A DNA stretch of 32,379 bases from Archangium sp. (GTDB lineage Bacteria > Myxococcota > Myxococcia > Myxococcales > Myxococcaceae). The DNA lies in NCBI GenBank assembly GCA_016792935.1, contig JAEUJS010000067.1, positions 1 through 32,379 of the forward strand. The letters are read 5' to 3'. A program made the translations under genes and the position numbers. Of this stretch, positions 14,860 to 22,814 are shown one piece after another; positions within the stretch are counted from its first letter, which is position 1; the number at the start of each line of letters is the position of its first letter. The notes below the pieces were generated by a model, which saw nothing but the letters and a program-made list of their open reading frames with translations, was not told the origin of the DNA and did not search any database.

Positions 14860-15056
14860 CCCCACGACCAATTTCACGCAGTGGTCGACCTTGCGTCGAA
14901 GATTGCGCCCAATGCGCATCGGTCTTCGCTCGGAGTGAGGGGCTGTTGGTTTCTCGGCACGGCGAACGGCTACCAACAACCACTTCGACCTCACGGCAGT
15001 GTCAGCGCCCGCAATGCTCACCGCGCGCAGGAGTTCGACGCACAACGCACACCACG

Positions 15057-15350
15057 ACCACGCATGACGGACCACGCATGACGGACCACGCGTGACGGAC
15101 CACGCATGACGGACCACGCATGACGGACCACGCATGACGGACCACGCATGACGGACCACGCATGACGGACCACGCATGACGAACCACGCATGACGGACCA
15201 CGCATGACGGACACGCATGACGGACCACGCATGACGGACCACGCATGACGGACCACGCATGACGCGACCACGCATGACGCACCACGCATGACGGACCGCG
15301 CATGACGCACCACGCATGACGGACCGCGCATGAAGGACCACGCATGGCGG
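15057..15350. repeat. 14-bp tandem repeat array, 21 copies
   Basis: The unit is ACCACGCATGACGG. I count 21 consecutive copies, with one unit shortened to 13 bp, one lengthened to 15 bp and a few point variants (CGTG, TGACGC, TGAAGG, TGGCGG), then a partial copy at 15351-15357. Because 14 is not a multiple of 3, the - strand is open in all three frames with a 14-residue period (VMRGPSCVVRHAWS), so long - strand ORFs here are by-products. There are no spacers, so it is not a CRISPR array. Confidence 0.95.
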
Positions 15351-15361
15351 ACCACGTCCCC

Positions 15362-15424
15362 GCGACGCACTCACTCAGCACGACGCACTCACTCAGCGCG
15401 ACGCACTCACTCAGCGCGACGCAC
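15362..15424. repeat. 18-bp tandem repeat, 3.5 copies
   Basis: The unit is GCGACGCACTCACTCAGC, at 15362-15379, 15380-15397 (first base A) and 15398-15415, followed by a half unit. It directly follows the 14-bp array and precedes the lipoprotein promoter. Confidence 0.9.
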
Positions 15425-15461
15425 GAACGAGACACGACACACGCAGCAACTGCGCGACTCT

Positions 15462-15476
15462 CCCTCACCCTGACCC
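15462..15476. repeat. Partial REP-like element (head only)
   Basis: CCCTCACCCTGACCC matches the first 15 bases of the element at 11674-11711, but the stem-loop half is missing. It lies 33 bp upstream of the lipoprotein ATG. Confidence 0.45.
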
Positions 15477-15508
15477 GCCGTCACGGCTTCGGCTATGACG
15501 CGGGCCCC

Positions 15509-16291
15509 ATGCGCTTCACCCTCGTCCTCACCCTCCTCGTCCTCGCCGGCTGCGGCGCCGCTGAGTTCCACACGCGCGACCCGTACGCAGACGCAGGCCT
15601 CGGCGACGAGCTCGACGCGGGCGTGACGGGCGGAGGCTCCGCAACAGGTGGCGGCGGCGGAGCAACTGGCGGCGGCGGAACAACTGGCGGCGGCGCAGCA
15701 ACCGGCGGCGGCGCAGCAACCGGCGGCGGTGCAGCGACTGGCGGTGGTGGAGCGACCGGCGGCGGCGGCGGCACGACCTGCGACGCAACGAGCTGCGCCA
15801 CCGGCTGCTGCGCCAACAACACCTGCATGCCTGGCACCACCACCACGCAGTGCGGAACGGGTGGCGCGACCTGCTCCGCCTGCGCGATGGACGACGTGTG
15901 CTCCGCGGGGGCGTGCGCGCTCGACCCGGCCTCCCGCTGGCTCGTGCGCCCCACCACGCTCACCGTTCAAGCCGGCTGGGACGCGACCTCACCCGCCGAC
16001 GTCGAGCTGGGCCTGTGGTGCCCCGCCTCGATGAGCAGCATCACCGCCATCATGCCGAAGGTCGACGACGACAACACACCGTCGTGGAGCAGCGGCGGCT
16101 GCACGCTCACGGCTGATCAGCTGATCACCACCGGCTTCGACTTCGACGCCATCGATCAAGACGTCTTCGACTTCCAGCAAATCGCGGCGCGCACGCACGT
16201 CAGCATCACCGAAGCGCACCTGCGCGCTGGAGTCCGCACCGGCTCCATCGGCACCATCACGTCCATCACCTTCACGCTCACGCGGCAGTAG
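15509..16291 (+). CDS. Cys-rich lipoprotein with Gly/Thr linker
   Basis: The 260-residue protein has a lipoprotein signal peptide (MRFTLVLTLLVLAGC; Cys15) and then a long Gly/Ala/Thr linker built of repeated ATGGG units (about 38-88). A Cys module follows (CDATSCATGCC, then CGTGGATCSACAMDDVC and SAGAC). The same module, with the same CGTGG and CxxC spacing, is in the SRCR protein at the left edge. The last ~110 residues form an unrecognised, probably beta-rich domain (PTTLTVQAGWDATSPADVELGLWC to SIGTITSITFTLTRQ). The protein is probably anchored to the outer membrane and exposed. TATGAC lies 9 nt before the ATG and there is no Shine-Dalgarno, so a leaderless start is possible. Confidence 0.85.
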   Translation: MRFTLVLTLLVLAGCGAAEFHTRDPYADAGLGDELDAGVTGGGSATGGGGGATGGGGTTGGGAATGGGAATGGGAATGGGGATGGGGGTTCDATSCATGCCANNTCMPGTTTTQCGTGGATCSACAMDDVCSAGACALDPASRWLVRPTTLTVQAGWDATSPADVELGLWCPASMSSITAIMPKVDDDNTPSWSSGGCTLTADQLITTGFDFDAIDQDVFDFQQIAARTHVSITEAHLRAGVRTGSIGTITSITFTLTRQ

Positions 16292-16294
16292 CGC

Positions 16295-18535
16295 TCACTC
16301 GAGCGTCCACCCCACGCTGAGCATCACGAACAGCCGATTGTTCGGAGCCAGCGTCGGCGCGGTGAAGTCCAGTCCCGGCGCCTGCAGCGGACCCACCGCG
16401 TACACCGAGTACGGCATCACGTTGCCGCCCACCATGCCGCGCAGCCACAGCCCGCGCACCGCCTTCACCTTTCCTTCCATCACCGCCCGCAGCTCGATTT
16501 GCGGTGACGAGAACCGCGCCGCGTCGCTCCACCGCAACACGTTACCGTCGGCATCGACGCCTTGATTCGCGGCCGCCGTCGTCAGGCGCGGACCCGAGAC
16601 GTGCGCCAACACCGACGCGCGCGGCCCGTCGTCCCACAAGGTGTACGTCACGCGCGCGTTGCCGAACCACATCGGAGACGCCAGCAACTCCGTGCCGTCA
16701 TCCGCGGTGGTGAACGCGCCGGTGAACGTCGCCCCGTAGCTCAGCGCGCCGAACGTGCCTTCCACCAGGCCCTGGACGCCGTGGTTCAGCAGGCCTCCGG
16801 TGTTCTGGTACGCGGTGAGCGGCGGGTCCTCGGGCAACGCCTCCAACCGAATCAGCGACGTGAAGCGCGACGCAAAGCCCACCAGCGCGAAGCGGTGCCG
16901 CCCGAGGCGCTGCTCGTAGCCCAGCTCTCCGGTCAACACGCGCTCCGGCGTCAGCAGCGGGTTGCGCACCTGAAAGCCCTCGTACTGCGCGAAGCGCTCG
17001 TAGCCGCTGGGCGAACGGAACGCGCTGCTCACCACCACCTTGAAGCGGCCTTCCCACGGCGCGGTCCACGTGACGGCTCCGCGCGGCGCGACGTTGGGCG
17101 CGAAGCCGCTCTGCGTGTCGACGCGCACGCCCGCGTTCAGCAGCAGCGAAGGCAGCAGGCGCGCGCGTTGCTGGGCGTAGGCCGCGACCTGCCATTCCAG
17201 CGCCTCGTAGGCGTTCGACTCCGCGAGAATCTGACCGTCGAGCGTGGCGTCGACGTTGGTCGCTCCGAACGCACGCGCGCGGCCATCGACGCCGAGCATC
17301 AAGGGGAAGCGGCCGTCACCGAGCCAGTCGATGGTCGCCTGCGCCTCGAGTCCGCCCCACGTCGCGCGGCCACGCGTTTCCAGGAGGAACGAGAAGTTCG
17401 CCGGGTCGGCGCCCTCGGGCAGCTCGCCCGTGCCGTTCGTCAGGAAGGTCGAGCTCTGCTGCGCGCCGAGGTACTCGTAGTCGTCGAAGTACCCGCGCAC
17501 CATCATCGAGAAGTGCGGGTTCAGCACGCGCGCCCACCGCAGCTCGAGGTCGAAGGAGCGGTCACGCTCGTAGGCACGGCCGTCGAAATCCACCGCCACA
17601 CCGAAGCCGTCGATGGCCGGCGTGTTGCGCGAATAGCTCGCCGCGCGCGCGAAGCCGGTGACGTCTCCCCAGCGCGACTTGAGCCACAAGCTGGTGGTGC
17701 GGGTCGCGTAGCGCCGCGTCTCGCCTCCCCACTCGCCCGCGGGGCCGCTCGCGGTCCACCGCTGCGGCCACTCGCTGGTGCCGTCACCTTCGACGAGCCC
17801 CGTCTGCTTGCCGAACTCCAGCGTCTGGCCCTGGTGCATGAAGTACTCGCCCGCCGCGGTGACTTCGAACGGCAGCCCGAGGAGCTCGGTCGACCAGCCG
17901 CTGAGCAGCGAGACCCGACCGGTGCCGCCAAAGCCCTCGGGCGCGAACGACAGCGAGCCATCGGCACGTTGCGCGGGGAGCAACGCGCCCTCGAGCGTGA
18001 CGCGCATCAACCCAATCTCCGCCGCGCGCCGCGTGACGACGTTCACCACGCCCAGCATCGCGGAGCTGCCGTACAGCACGCTGCCGGGACCGACGACGAG
18101 CTCGAGGTGGTCGATGAGCTCGATGGGCATCGCGAGGCCCTGCTCGTAGTAGGCCGTTCCGTTCCAGCTCTCGTTGAGCGTGTGGCCATCGACCACCACG
18201 AGGAAGTGGTTGCCGTAGTCACCCGAGAGCAACACGCCCCGCGCGCCCACTTCGACGGCGTGGAGTGGATCCTGCGCGACCATTCCCATCGAGAGGAAGT
18301 TGATGGCCTCGTGCAGCGTGCGCAGGCCGAGCGAGCGCAGCTGCGCCGAGGTGACGACCGTGACCGTCGCGGGAGAGTCATCGACGCGCTCCTCAGCGCG
18401 GCTGGGGCCGGAGACGACCGGCGTGTCGAGCAGGCCCGCGAGGTCGCCGGTGCCGAGCTCTTCCGACCCTCCGTCGGGAACGTCGGCGAAGGCGGCCGAG
18501 GCGCACAGCAGCAGGGAACAGAGCGCGACCTTCAT
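16295..18535 (-). CDS. TonB-dependent outer-membrane receptor
   Basis: The 746-residue protein has a signal peptide (MKVALCSLLLCASAAFA), an acidic N-terminal stretch and a plug domain (about 45-170: SPATVTVVTSAQLRSLGLRTLHEAINFL, GVLLSGDYGNHFLVVVDGHTLNESWNG, GPGSVLYGSSAMLGVVNVVT). A large beta-barrel of TonB-receptor type follows, with many alternating strands and a FAPNVAPRGAVTW / FRSPSGYERFAQYEGFQVRNPLLTPE segment characteristic of the class. It imports an unknown ligand, normally driven by TonB-ExbBD. Its start ATG (18535) overlaps the stop of the upstream YfiR-like gene by 4 bp (ATGA), so the two are translated together. Confidence 0.95.
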   Translation of the reverse strand: MKVALCSLLLCASAAFADVPDGGSEELGTGDLAGLLDTPVVSGPSRAEERVDDSPATVTVVTSAQLRSLGLRTLHEAINFLSMGMVAQDPLHAVEVGARGVLLSGDYGNHFLVVVDGHTLNESWNGTAYYEQGLAMPIELIDHLELVVGPGSVLYGSSAMLGVVNVVTRRAAEIGLMRVTLEGALLPAQRADGSLSFAPEGFGGTGRVSLLSGWSTELLGLPFEVTAAGEYFMHQGQTLEFGKQTGLVEGDGTSEWPQRWTASGPAGEWGGETRRYATRTTSLWLKSRWGDVTGFARAASYSRNTPAIDGFGVAVDFDGRAYERDRSFDLELRWARVLNPHFSMMVRGYFDDYEYLGAQQSSTFLTNGTGELPEGADPANFSFLLETRGRATWGGLEAQATIDWLGDGRFPLMLGVDGRARAFGATNVDATLDGQILAESNAYEALEWQVAAYAQQRARLLPSLLLNAGVRVDTQSGFAPNVAPRGAVTWTAPWEGRFKVVVSSAFRSPSGYERFAQYEGFQVRNPLLTPERVLTGELGYEQRLGRHRFALVGFASRFTSLIRLEALPEDPPLTAYQNTGGLLNHGVQGLVEGTFGALSYGATFTGAFTTADDGTELLASPMWFGNARVTYTLWDDGPRASVLAHVSGPRLTTAAANQGVDADGNVLRWSDAARFSSPQIELRAVMEGKVKAVRGLWLRGMVGGNVMPYSVYAVGPLQAPGLDFTAPTLAPNNRLFVMLSVGWTLE

Positions 18536-19080
18536 GGAACCACCGTCATCAGCTTGATGACCTCGGCGCGGAAGTCGGACTGGTGCCGGCGCGCAGAGGT
18601 GAGGTTGAAGAGCATGCGTGGCTTGCCATCGACGAGGTCGAAGCCGAGGACGAGGCCCTCGTGCACTCCACGCGGAGTGGCGCTGATGGTGATGAGCTGC
18701 CGGCCCTCGAGCCCGGTGGCGATGGCCTTCGACTCGGGAGCGAAGCCGGGCGCGAAGACGACGACGCGCGCGCCCGTGCGCTCCACCTCTTCGAGCAGCC
18801 GGGCGACGTCGGTGAAACGCAGCAGCACGTCGTCGTGGGGGACGCCTCCAACGACCGGAGCCGCGCGCAACGCGGTGCTCAGCTGCCGCGCGAACTGCTC
18901 CGACGGAGCGCTCTCGCGGTGCACGATGAGCACCTTCACGCGCTCGGGCGTCGCCTTCGCGAACGAGCGGTCGTAGCGCAGCACGCGCGCCAGCAACTCG
19001 ACCTGGAGCTCCGCCGGCACGACCGGCTCATCGCGCTCGGGCGACGCGGCGAGACTGAGCAGGAGCGCCCACGCGAGCAT
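18532..19080 (-). CDS. YfiR-family (DUF4154) periplasmic protein
   Basis: The ~182-residue protein has a short signal peptide (MLAWALLLSLAASP) and the YfiR/DUF4154 pattern. It opens AELQVELLARVLRYDRSF, has a central helix/strand unit (RVVVFAPGF), and closes VLGFDLVDGKPRMLFNLTSARRHQSDFRAEVIKLMTVVP. In Pseudomonas YfiR holds the diguanylate cyclase YfiN inactive in the periplasm. In myxobacteria such genes commonly travel with TonB receptors and histidine kinases, as here. ATG 19080 is chosen; GTG 19083 is one codon earlier. A periplasmic sensor or regulator role in the receptor system is inferred. Confidence 0.85.
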   Translation of the reverse strand: MLAWALLLSLAASPERDEPVVPAELQVELLARVLRYDRSFAKATPERVKVLIVHRESAPSEQFARQLSTALRAAPVVGGVPHDDVLLRFTDVARLLEEVERTGARVVVFAPGFAPESKAIATGLEGRQLITISATPRGVHEGLVLGFDLVDGKPRMLFNLTSARRHQSDFRAEVIKLMTVVP

Positions 19081-19083
19081 CAC

Positions 19084-19273
19084 GGTGGATCAGAGCAAGC
19101 GCGCTGCCAGCCCCTCGCTGTGACGAGTTGGACCCGACGAACGTGGGTCGGTCATTGGCGACTGGGTGCGTTCTCACCTCCCGAGTGGCTGGCGCAAAAT
19201 CAGCGCGCGCCCGAATTTCGCAACGGTCGGAGGCTGATCCACGCTGCACGAGATCTGCACTCTCCATACCGGA
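19084..19273. promoter_or_regulatory. Divergent intergenic region of the receptor/kinase cluster
   Basis: About 190 bp separate the start of the YfiR-TonB receptor pair from the start of the hybrid kinase. Promoters for both directions must lie here. I see no clear operator; GACCC-N9-GGGTC near 19133-19151 is a weak inverted repeat. Confidence 0.35.
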
Positions 19274-21676
19274 GTGCGCGCGCTTCCCTCACGAGTCGGC
19301 AGCTGGCTGGTGGCGGGAGCCCTCGCTCCGCTGCTGGTAACCCTGTTGCTCTCCTGGGTCGTCTCGGCCGTCGTGGAACGCAGCATGTTGCGCGACTCCC
19401 TGCAGCTCGAGGCGCGCACCTTGAGCCGCCTCGGCGCAGACCTCGTCGCCGCGCCGCTGGAATTCGAAGACCAGACCAGCCTCGACGACACGGTGCGCTC
19501 CATCAGCGCGACCGCCGACTTCGAGTACCTGGTGCTGGTGCGCTCCGACGGGTCCATCGCGGCCTACAGCGGCGACCCCAACTTGCGCGATGCGCTCGCG
19601 GCCAGCGTGCGCAGCGGAGAGACACCCACGCTGTCGGCTGACGTGTTGTCGGCCCGCAGCGACTCCGTGGTGGCCGGCAAGAAGGTGGGCTCCATCGCCG
19701 TGGGGCTCAACACCCGCAACGGCCAGAGCGCACTGCTCCGCCGCCGCTGGTTCGCCGGCATCGGCTCGCTGCTCGCCGCGTTGGTGGCCGCGGTGGTGGT
19801 GCTCTCGCTGGTGCACATCATTCGCGGCAACAGCGCGCGCATCGAAGAAGACCGCCGCGTATTGCGCGAGACGGGACAGCTCGCGCGCGTCGGCGGGTGG
19901 GAATTGCGCATGCCATACGGGAAGTGGCTCCTCACCGACGAGGCGCGCGCGGTGCTCGGTGTGACGGGTGAAGCGCCGCCCTTCCTCGCGATGCTGGGCA
20001 CGCAGAGCCGCGCGCTGGTGAACTGCATCGACCGCGGAGAGCCCTTCGACATCGAAACCGAATTGGCCGACCACCGCTGGCTGCGCGTGCAGGGCCAGGC
20101 GGAACGGGGGCCCACCGGCAAGACGCTGCGCGTGTTCGGCGCGTTGCAGGACGTCACCGAGCACCACCTCGCGCGAGAACAGGCGCTCGCCGCGTCGCGC
20201 GCCAAGTCGCAGTTCCTCGCCAACACCAGCCACGAGATGCGCACGCCGCTCAACGGCATCCTCGGCATGACGACGCTGGCGCTCGAGACGCAGCTGACGG
20301 CCGAGCAGCGCAGCTACCTCGAAGCGGTGGTGCTCTCGGGGCGCACCATGTTGGCCACGGTGAACGACCTGCTCGACTTGAGCCGCATCGAGTCGGGAAA
20401 GTTGTCGCTCGAGGTGAGGCCGCTCGACCTCGCGCAGGTGGTGAGCGACGCCACGCGCACCTTGTCGACGCTCGCGCAGGCCAGAGACGTGCAGCTCGTG
20501 GTGTCGGTGCCCGCCCGCTTCGAGACGCGCCGCCTCGGAGACGCCGCGCGCGTGACGCAGGTGGTGCTGAACCTGGTAGGCAACGCGGTGAAGTTCACGC
20601 CGCGCGGCGAAGTGGAATGTGCGCTCGCCGACGGCGCCTCGCTCGACGAGCTGGTGTTGTCGGTGCGCGACACCGGCATCGGCGTTCCGCCCGAGCGACA
20701 AGACGCCATCTTCGAGGCCTTCACCCAGGCCGATGGCTCGACCAGTCGACGCTACGGAGGCACCGGGCTGGGCCTCACCATCACGCGCGAGCTGGTGCAG
20801 TTGATGGGGGGTCGCGTGTCCATCACGAGCGAAGTGGGCCGCGGCTCGACCTTCACGGTGCATCTCAAGTTGCCGCGTGACCCGAGTGTGGGCGCCGACG
20901 CGCGGCTCGTGGCGCAACCCACGCGGAAGGCGCTCATCATCGACCCCGCGGCGACCTCGCGACGCGCGCTCGAAACGGCGCTGCAGCGCCACGGTTGGGG
21001 TGCGGTGCTCGCGTCGTCCGCGCAGGACCCGGAGGCGCAGCGCTTCGAGGGCGAGTTGGTCTTCGTCGACGTGTGCGCGTTGCCGGAGTCGACGTCGGCT
21101 CCACTCGATGAGCGCACGGTGGTGACGGTGCCCTTCGGCTACGCGGGCACGGTGCCGACCGCGCTGCGCACGTTGTCGAAGCCGCTCGCGTTCGAGGAGC
21201 TGGCGTCGGTGCTCTCCTCGGCGCGCTCACGCACCGCGCAGGCGCAGGCGGGGCCGAAGTCGAGGCACACGCCGGTCCCGCGGGTGGTCGACGTGTTGCT
21301 CGCCGAAGACAACGCGGTCAACGCGCGCGTCGCGCGGGCGCTCATCGAGAAGGCCGGCCATCGCGTGCTCCACGTGTGGAACGGCGCCGATGCGCTGCGC
21401 GAGTTGGAGACCAGGCGCTTCGACCTGGTGCTGATGGACTTGCAGATGCCGGAGCTCGACGGGCTCGAGGTCACGCGGCTGTGGCGCGCGCAGGAAGGCC
21501 AACGTGGGGTGACGCCGATGCGCATCGTGGCGATGACCGCGAACGCGATGGCGTCGGATGAGACCGCGTGCCGCGACGCCGGGATGGACGATTTCCTGCC
21601 CAAGCCCATCGATGTCGCGCGGCTGCGGTCGCTCCTCGCGTCGGCTGCGAGCGCCGCGGTGCCAGAAGCGGCGTGA
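19274..21676 (+). CDS. Membrane hybrid histidine kinase with two receiver domains
   Basis: The 800-residue protein has a transmembrane helix at about 12-34, a periplasmic sensor (about 35-158) and a second helix at about 160-183. Then come a PAS-like domain (about 195-298), the HisKA domain with phospho-acceptor His320 ([12 protein letters not shown]), and the ATPase domain (N box [23 protein letters not shown] at 496-501). A reduced receiver follows (about 550-650; D557, D599 and K636 present but the acidic pair incomplete), then a full receiver (about 672-790) with Asp722 in [16 protein letters not shown] 19274 is the start. It is divergent from the YfiR-TonB receptor operon and is likely the signalling arm of that uptake system; no output regulator is visible here. 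Confidence 0.94.
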   Translation: MRALPSRVGSWLVAGALAPLLVTLLLSWVVSAVVERSMLRDSLQLEARTLSRLGADLVAAPLEFEDQTSLDDTVRSISATADFEYLVLVRSDGSIAAYSGDPNLRDALAASVRSGETPTLSADVLSARSDSVVAGKKVGSIAVGLNTRNGQSALLRRRWFAGIGSLLAALVAAVVVLSLVHIIRGNSARIEEDRRVLRETGQLARVGGWELRMPYGKWLLTDEARAVLGVTGEAPPFLAMLGTQSRALVNCIDRGEPFDIETELADHRWLRVQGQAERGPTGKTLRVFGALQDVTEHHLAREQALAASRAKSQFLANTSHEMRTPLNGILGMTTLALETQLTAEQRSYLEAVVLSGRTMLATVNDLLDLSRIESGKLSLEVRPLDLAQVVSDATRTLSTLAQARDVQLVVSVPARFETRRLGDAARVTQVVLNLVGNAVKFTPRGEVECALADGASLDELVLSVRDTGIGVPPERQDAIFEAFTQADGSTSRRYGGTGLGLTITRELVQLMGGRVSITSEVGRGSTFTVHLKLPRDPSVGADARLVAQPTRKALIIDPAATSRRALETALQRHGWGAVLASSAQDPEAQRFEGELVFVDVCALPESTSAPLDERTVVTVPFGYAGTVPTALRTLSKPLAFEELASVLSSARSRTAQAQAGPKSRHTPVPRVVDVLLAEDNAVNARVARALIEKAGHRVLHVWNGADALRELETRRFDLVLMDLQMPELDGLEVTRLWRAQEGQRGVTPMRIVAMTANAMASDETACRDAGMDDFLPKPIDVARLRSLLASAASAAVPEAA

Positions 21677-21704
21677 CGAGTTCTTCTCAGTTGGCTCGCA
21701 ACCA

Positions 21705-21726
21705 CTCATGACGAGTCGGTCATGAG
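21705..21726. terminator. Hairpin between convergent genes
   Basis: CTCATGAC (21705-21712) and GTCATGAG (21719-21726) form a perfect 8-bp stem with a 6-nt loop. It lies 28 bp after the hybrid kinase stop, and the opposite-strand gene ends at 21840. No T-run follows, so termination is inferred from position. Confidence 0.4.
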
Positions 21727-21839
21727 CCATGACGCAGCACGAAGCCCGCAACGCCTTCGGACCGGAGCGAAGCAGAGGAGCACCCCGAGCCTTTCGGCAC
21801 AGCGCAGAGTCTCACCTCACCACTCGACCCTCAGGCAGT

Positions 21840-22790
21840 TCAGAACGAGCCAGACAGGCTCACCGCACCGCCACCAGGCAGCGGCGCGAAACCCACCGAC
21901 GCGGTGTCGCTCGAGCTCGACGACGAAGCCGATGAGCCACCACCCGTGAGGAACACGATGACGCCGGTGATGAGCACGCCCGCTCCGATGCCCGCGACGA
22001 CCAGCGCCGAGTTCTGCGCGCCCGCCGCCTTCGCATACGCCGCGTAGGCCGCCGGGTTGTTGCACTGCATGCCCGTGGGGCAGAGCATCGTGTACTCGCC
22101 CGAGGCTCCAGCCGCGCTGCCACCGAGAATGCCCGAGACGATGAGCGTCGCCGCGCCCGCGCCCGCGATGATGAGCCCCGCCGTGCGCTGACCAGTCATG
22201 AACGGCTTCGCATCGCCGCCGTTCTCCTCAATCTCCGGCAGCGGCTTCTTCACCGGAGCGACCGCGACGGGCTTCTCGACCGGCTTCTCCACCGGCTTCT
22301 CGACCGGAGGCGTGGGCGGCGGCTCGGGCTGCGCGACCACCACCGGCGGCGCGGAGATGCCGAGCAACGTCTGCAGCGGCCCCACCAGCGACGCAGCCAC
22401 CTTCGGCTTGAGCGCCTCGCTCAGCCCCGCGAGCTTGCCATCGGCCTCCGCGAGTCCGACGCGCTTGCCGTCTTCCTCGATGGAAATCGCTTCGGCGCGC
22501 GCGAACGCGTCGTCGAGCACCGTGCCGACCTCGACCAGCACCATCGCGGGGAACTTCTTCTTCCGCGCGGCCTCGACGAGGCACGGCTTCTTGCCGTTGC
22601 ACTTCGAGAGGTCTTCCACCGCCGCGCTGTTCGGCACGCCCGACGCGGTGAGCTGCGCCGAGACGTCACGCGCCAGCTCCATCGCCCTGGCCTGCGGCAC
22701 GCCCGAGCGGCGCATCAACACCACCCACGCCTCGCCACCAGGTGCAGCCGGCGCAGCGCTCAGAGACATCGCCAGACAGAGGGTCAACAT
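21840..22790 (-). CDS. Membrane protein, downstream partner of the kinase
   Basis: The 316-residue protein has a signal peptide (MLTLCLAMSLSAAPAAP) and an N-terminal domain of about 130 residues with two Cys (KCNGKKPC). A proline-rich linker repeats EKPV (about 155-185), and two hydrophobic helices follow (TAGLIIAGAGAATLIVSGILGG and SALVVAGIGAGVLITGVIVFL), with CPTGMQC between them and a Ser-rich tail. No family is recognised. AAGGAG 7 nt before the ATG is a good ribosome binding site. It starts 24 bp after the kinase gene on the same strand, so the two form an operon, a layout often seen behind myxobacterial kinases. Confidence 0.8.
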   Translation of the reverse strand: MLTLCLAMSLSAAPAAPGGEAWVVLMRRSGVPQARAMELARDVSAQLTASGVPNSAAVEDLSKCNGKKPCLVEAARKKKFPAMVLVEVGTVLDDAFARAEAISIEEDGKRVGLAEADGKLAGLSEALKPKVAASLVGPLQTLLGISAPPVVVAQPEPPPTPPVEKPVEKPVEKPVAVAPVKKPLPEIEENGGDAKPFMTGQRTAGLIIAGAGAATLIVSGILGGSAAGASGEYTMLCPTGMQCNNPAAYAAYAKAAGAQNSALVVAGIGAGVLITGVIVFLTGGGSSASSSSSSDTASVGFAPLPGGGAVSLSGSF

Positions 22791-22814
22791 GGTGGCTCTC
22801 CTTGGACTGCGAAA

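Larger units (their letters stand above)
14697..15056. other. Non-coding stretch with 22-bp direct repeat
   Basis: This region before the tandem array is AT-richer than its surroundings and has no convincing gene. A 123-aa open frame at 14710-15081 has no domain, and part of its end is made from the tandem repeat. The notable structure is an exact 22-bp direct repeat at 14702-14723 and 14838-14859. The second copy is preceded by TCACTCA, giving an inverted repeat with its own TGAGTGA. Confidence 0.5.

Noticed and set aside
14710..15081. 123-aa + strand open frame after the INSIG-like gene
   Set aside because: It has no recognisable domain or good start, and its end is made from the tandem repeat.
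15057..15357. Possible CRISPR array
   Set aside because: The units are directly adjacent with no spacers, and the unit is only 14 bp. No cas genes are present.
14641..15468. Long - strand open frames across the tandem array, with repeated VMRGPSCVVRHAWS
   Set aside because: They arise because the 14-bp repeat has no stop codon in any - strand frame. The periodic peptide is a by-product, and there is no start context or known domain.
16562..18976. 804-aa + strand open frame opposite the TonB receptor
   Set aside because: It is antisense to a clear TonB-dependent receptor and YfiR gene and is Arg/His/Ala-rich, typical of shadow frames in high-GC DNA.
19289..20992. 567-aa - strand open frame
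   Set aside because: It is antisense to the hybrid histidine kinase, whose domains are unambiguous.
21722..21949. Small + strand open frames after the hybrid kinase
   Set aside because: They are Arg/Ser/His-rich, have no ribosome binding site or domain, and run into the antisense of the 21840-22790 gene.
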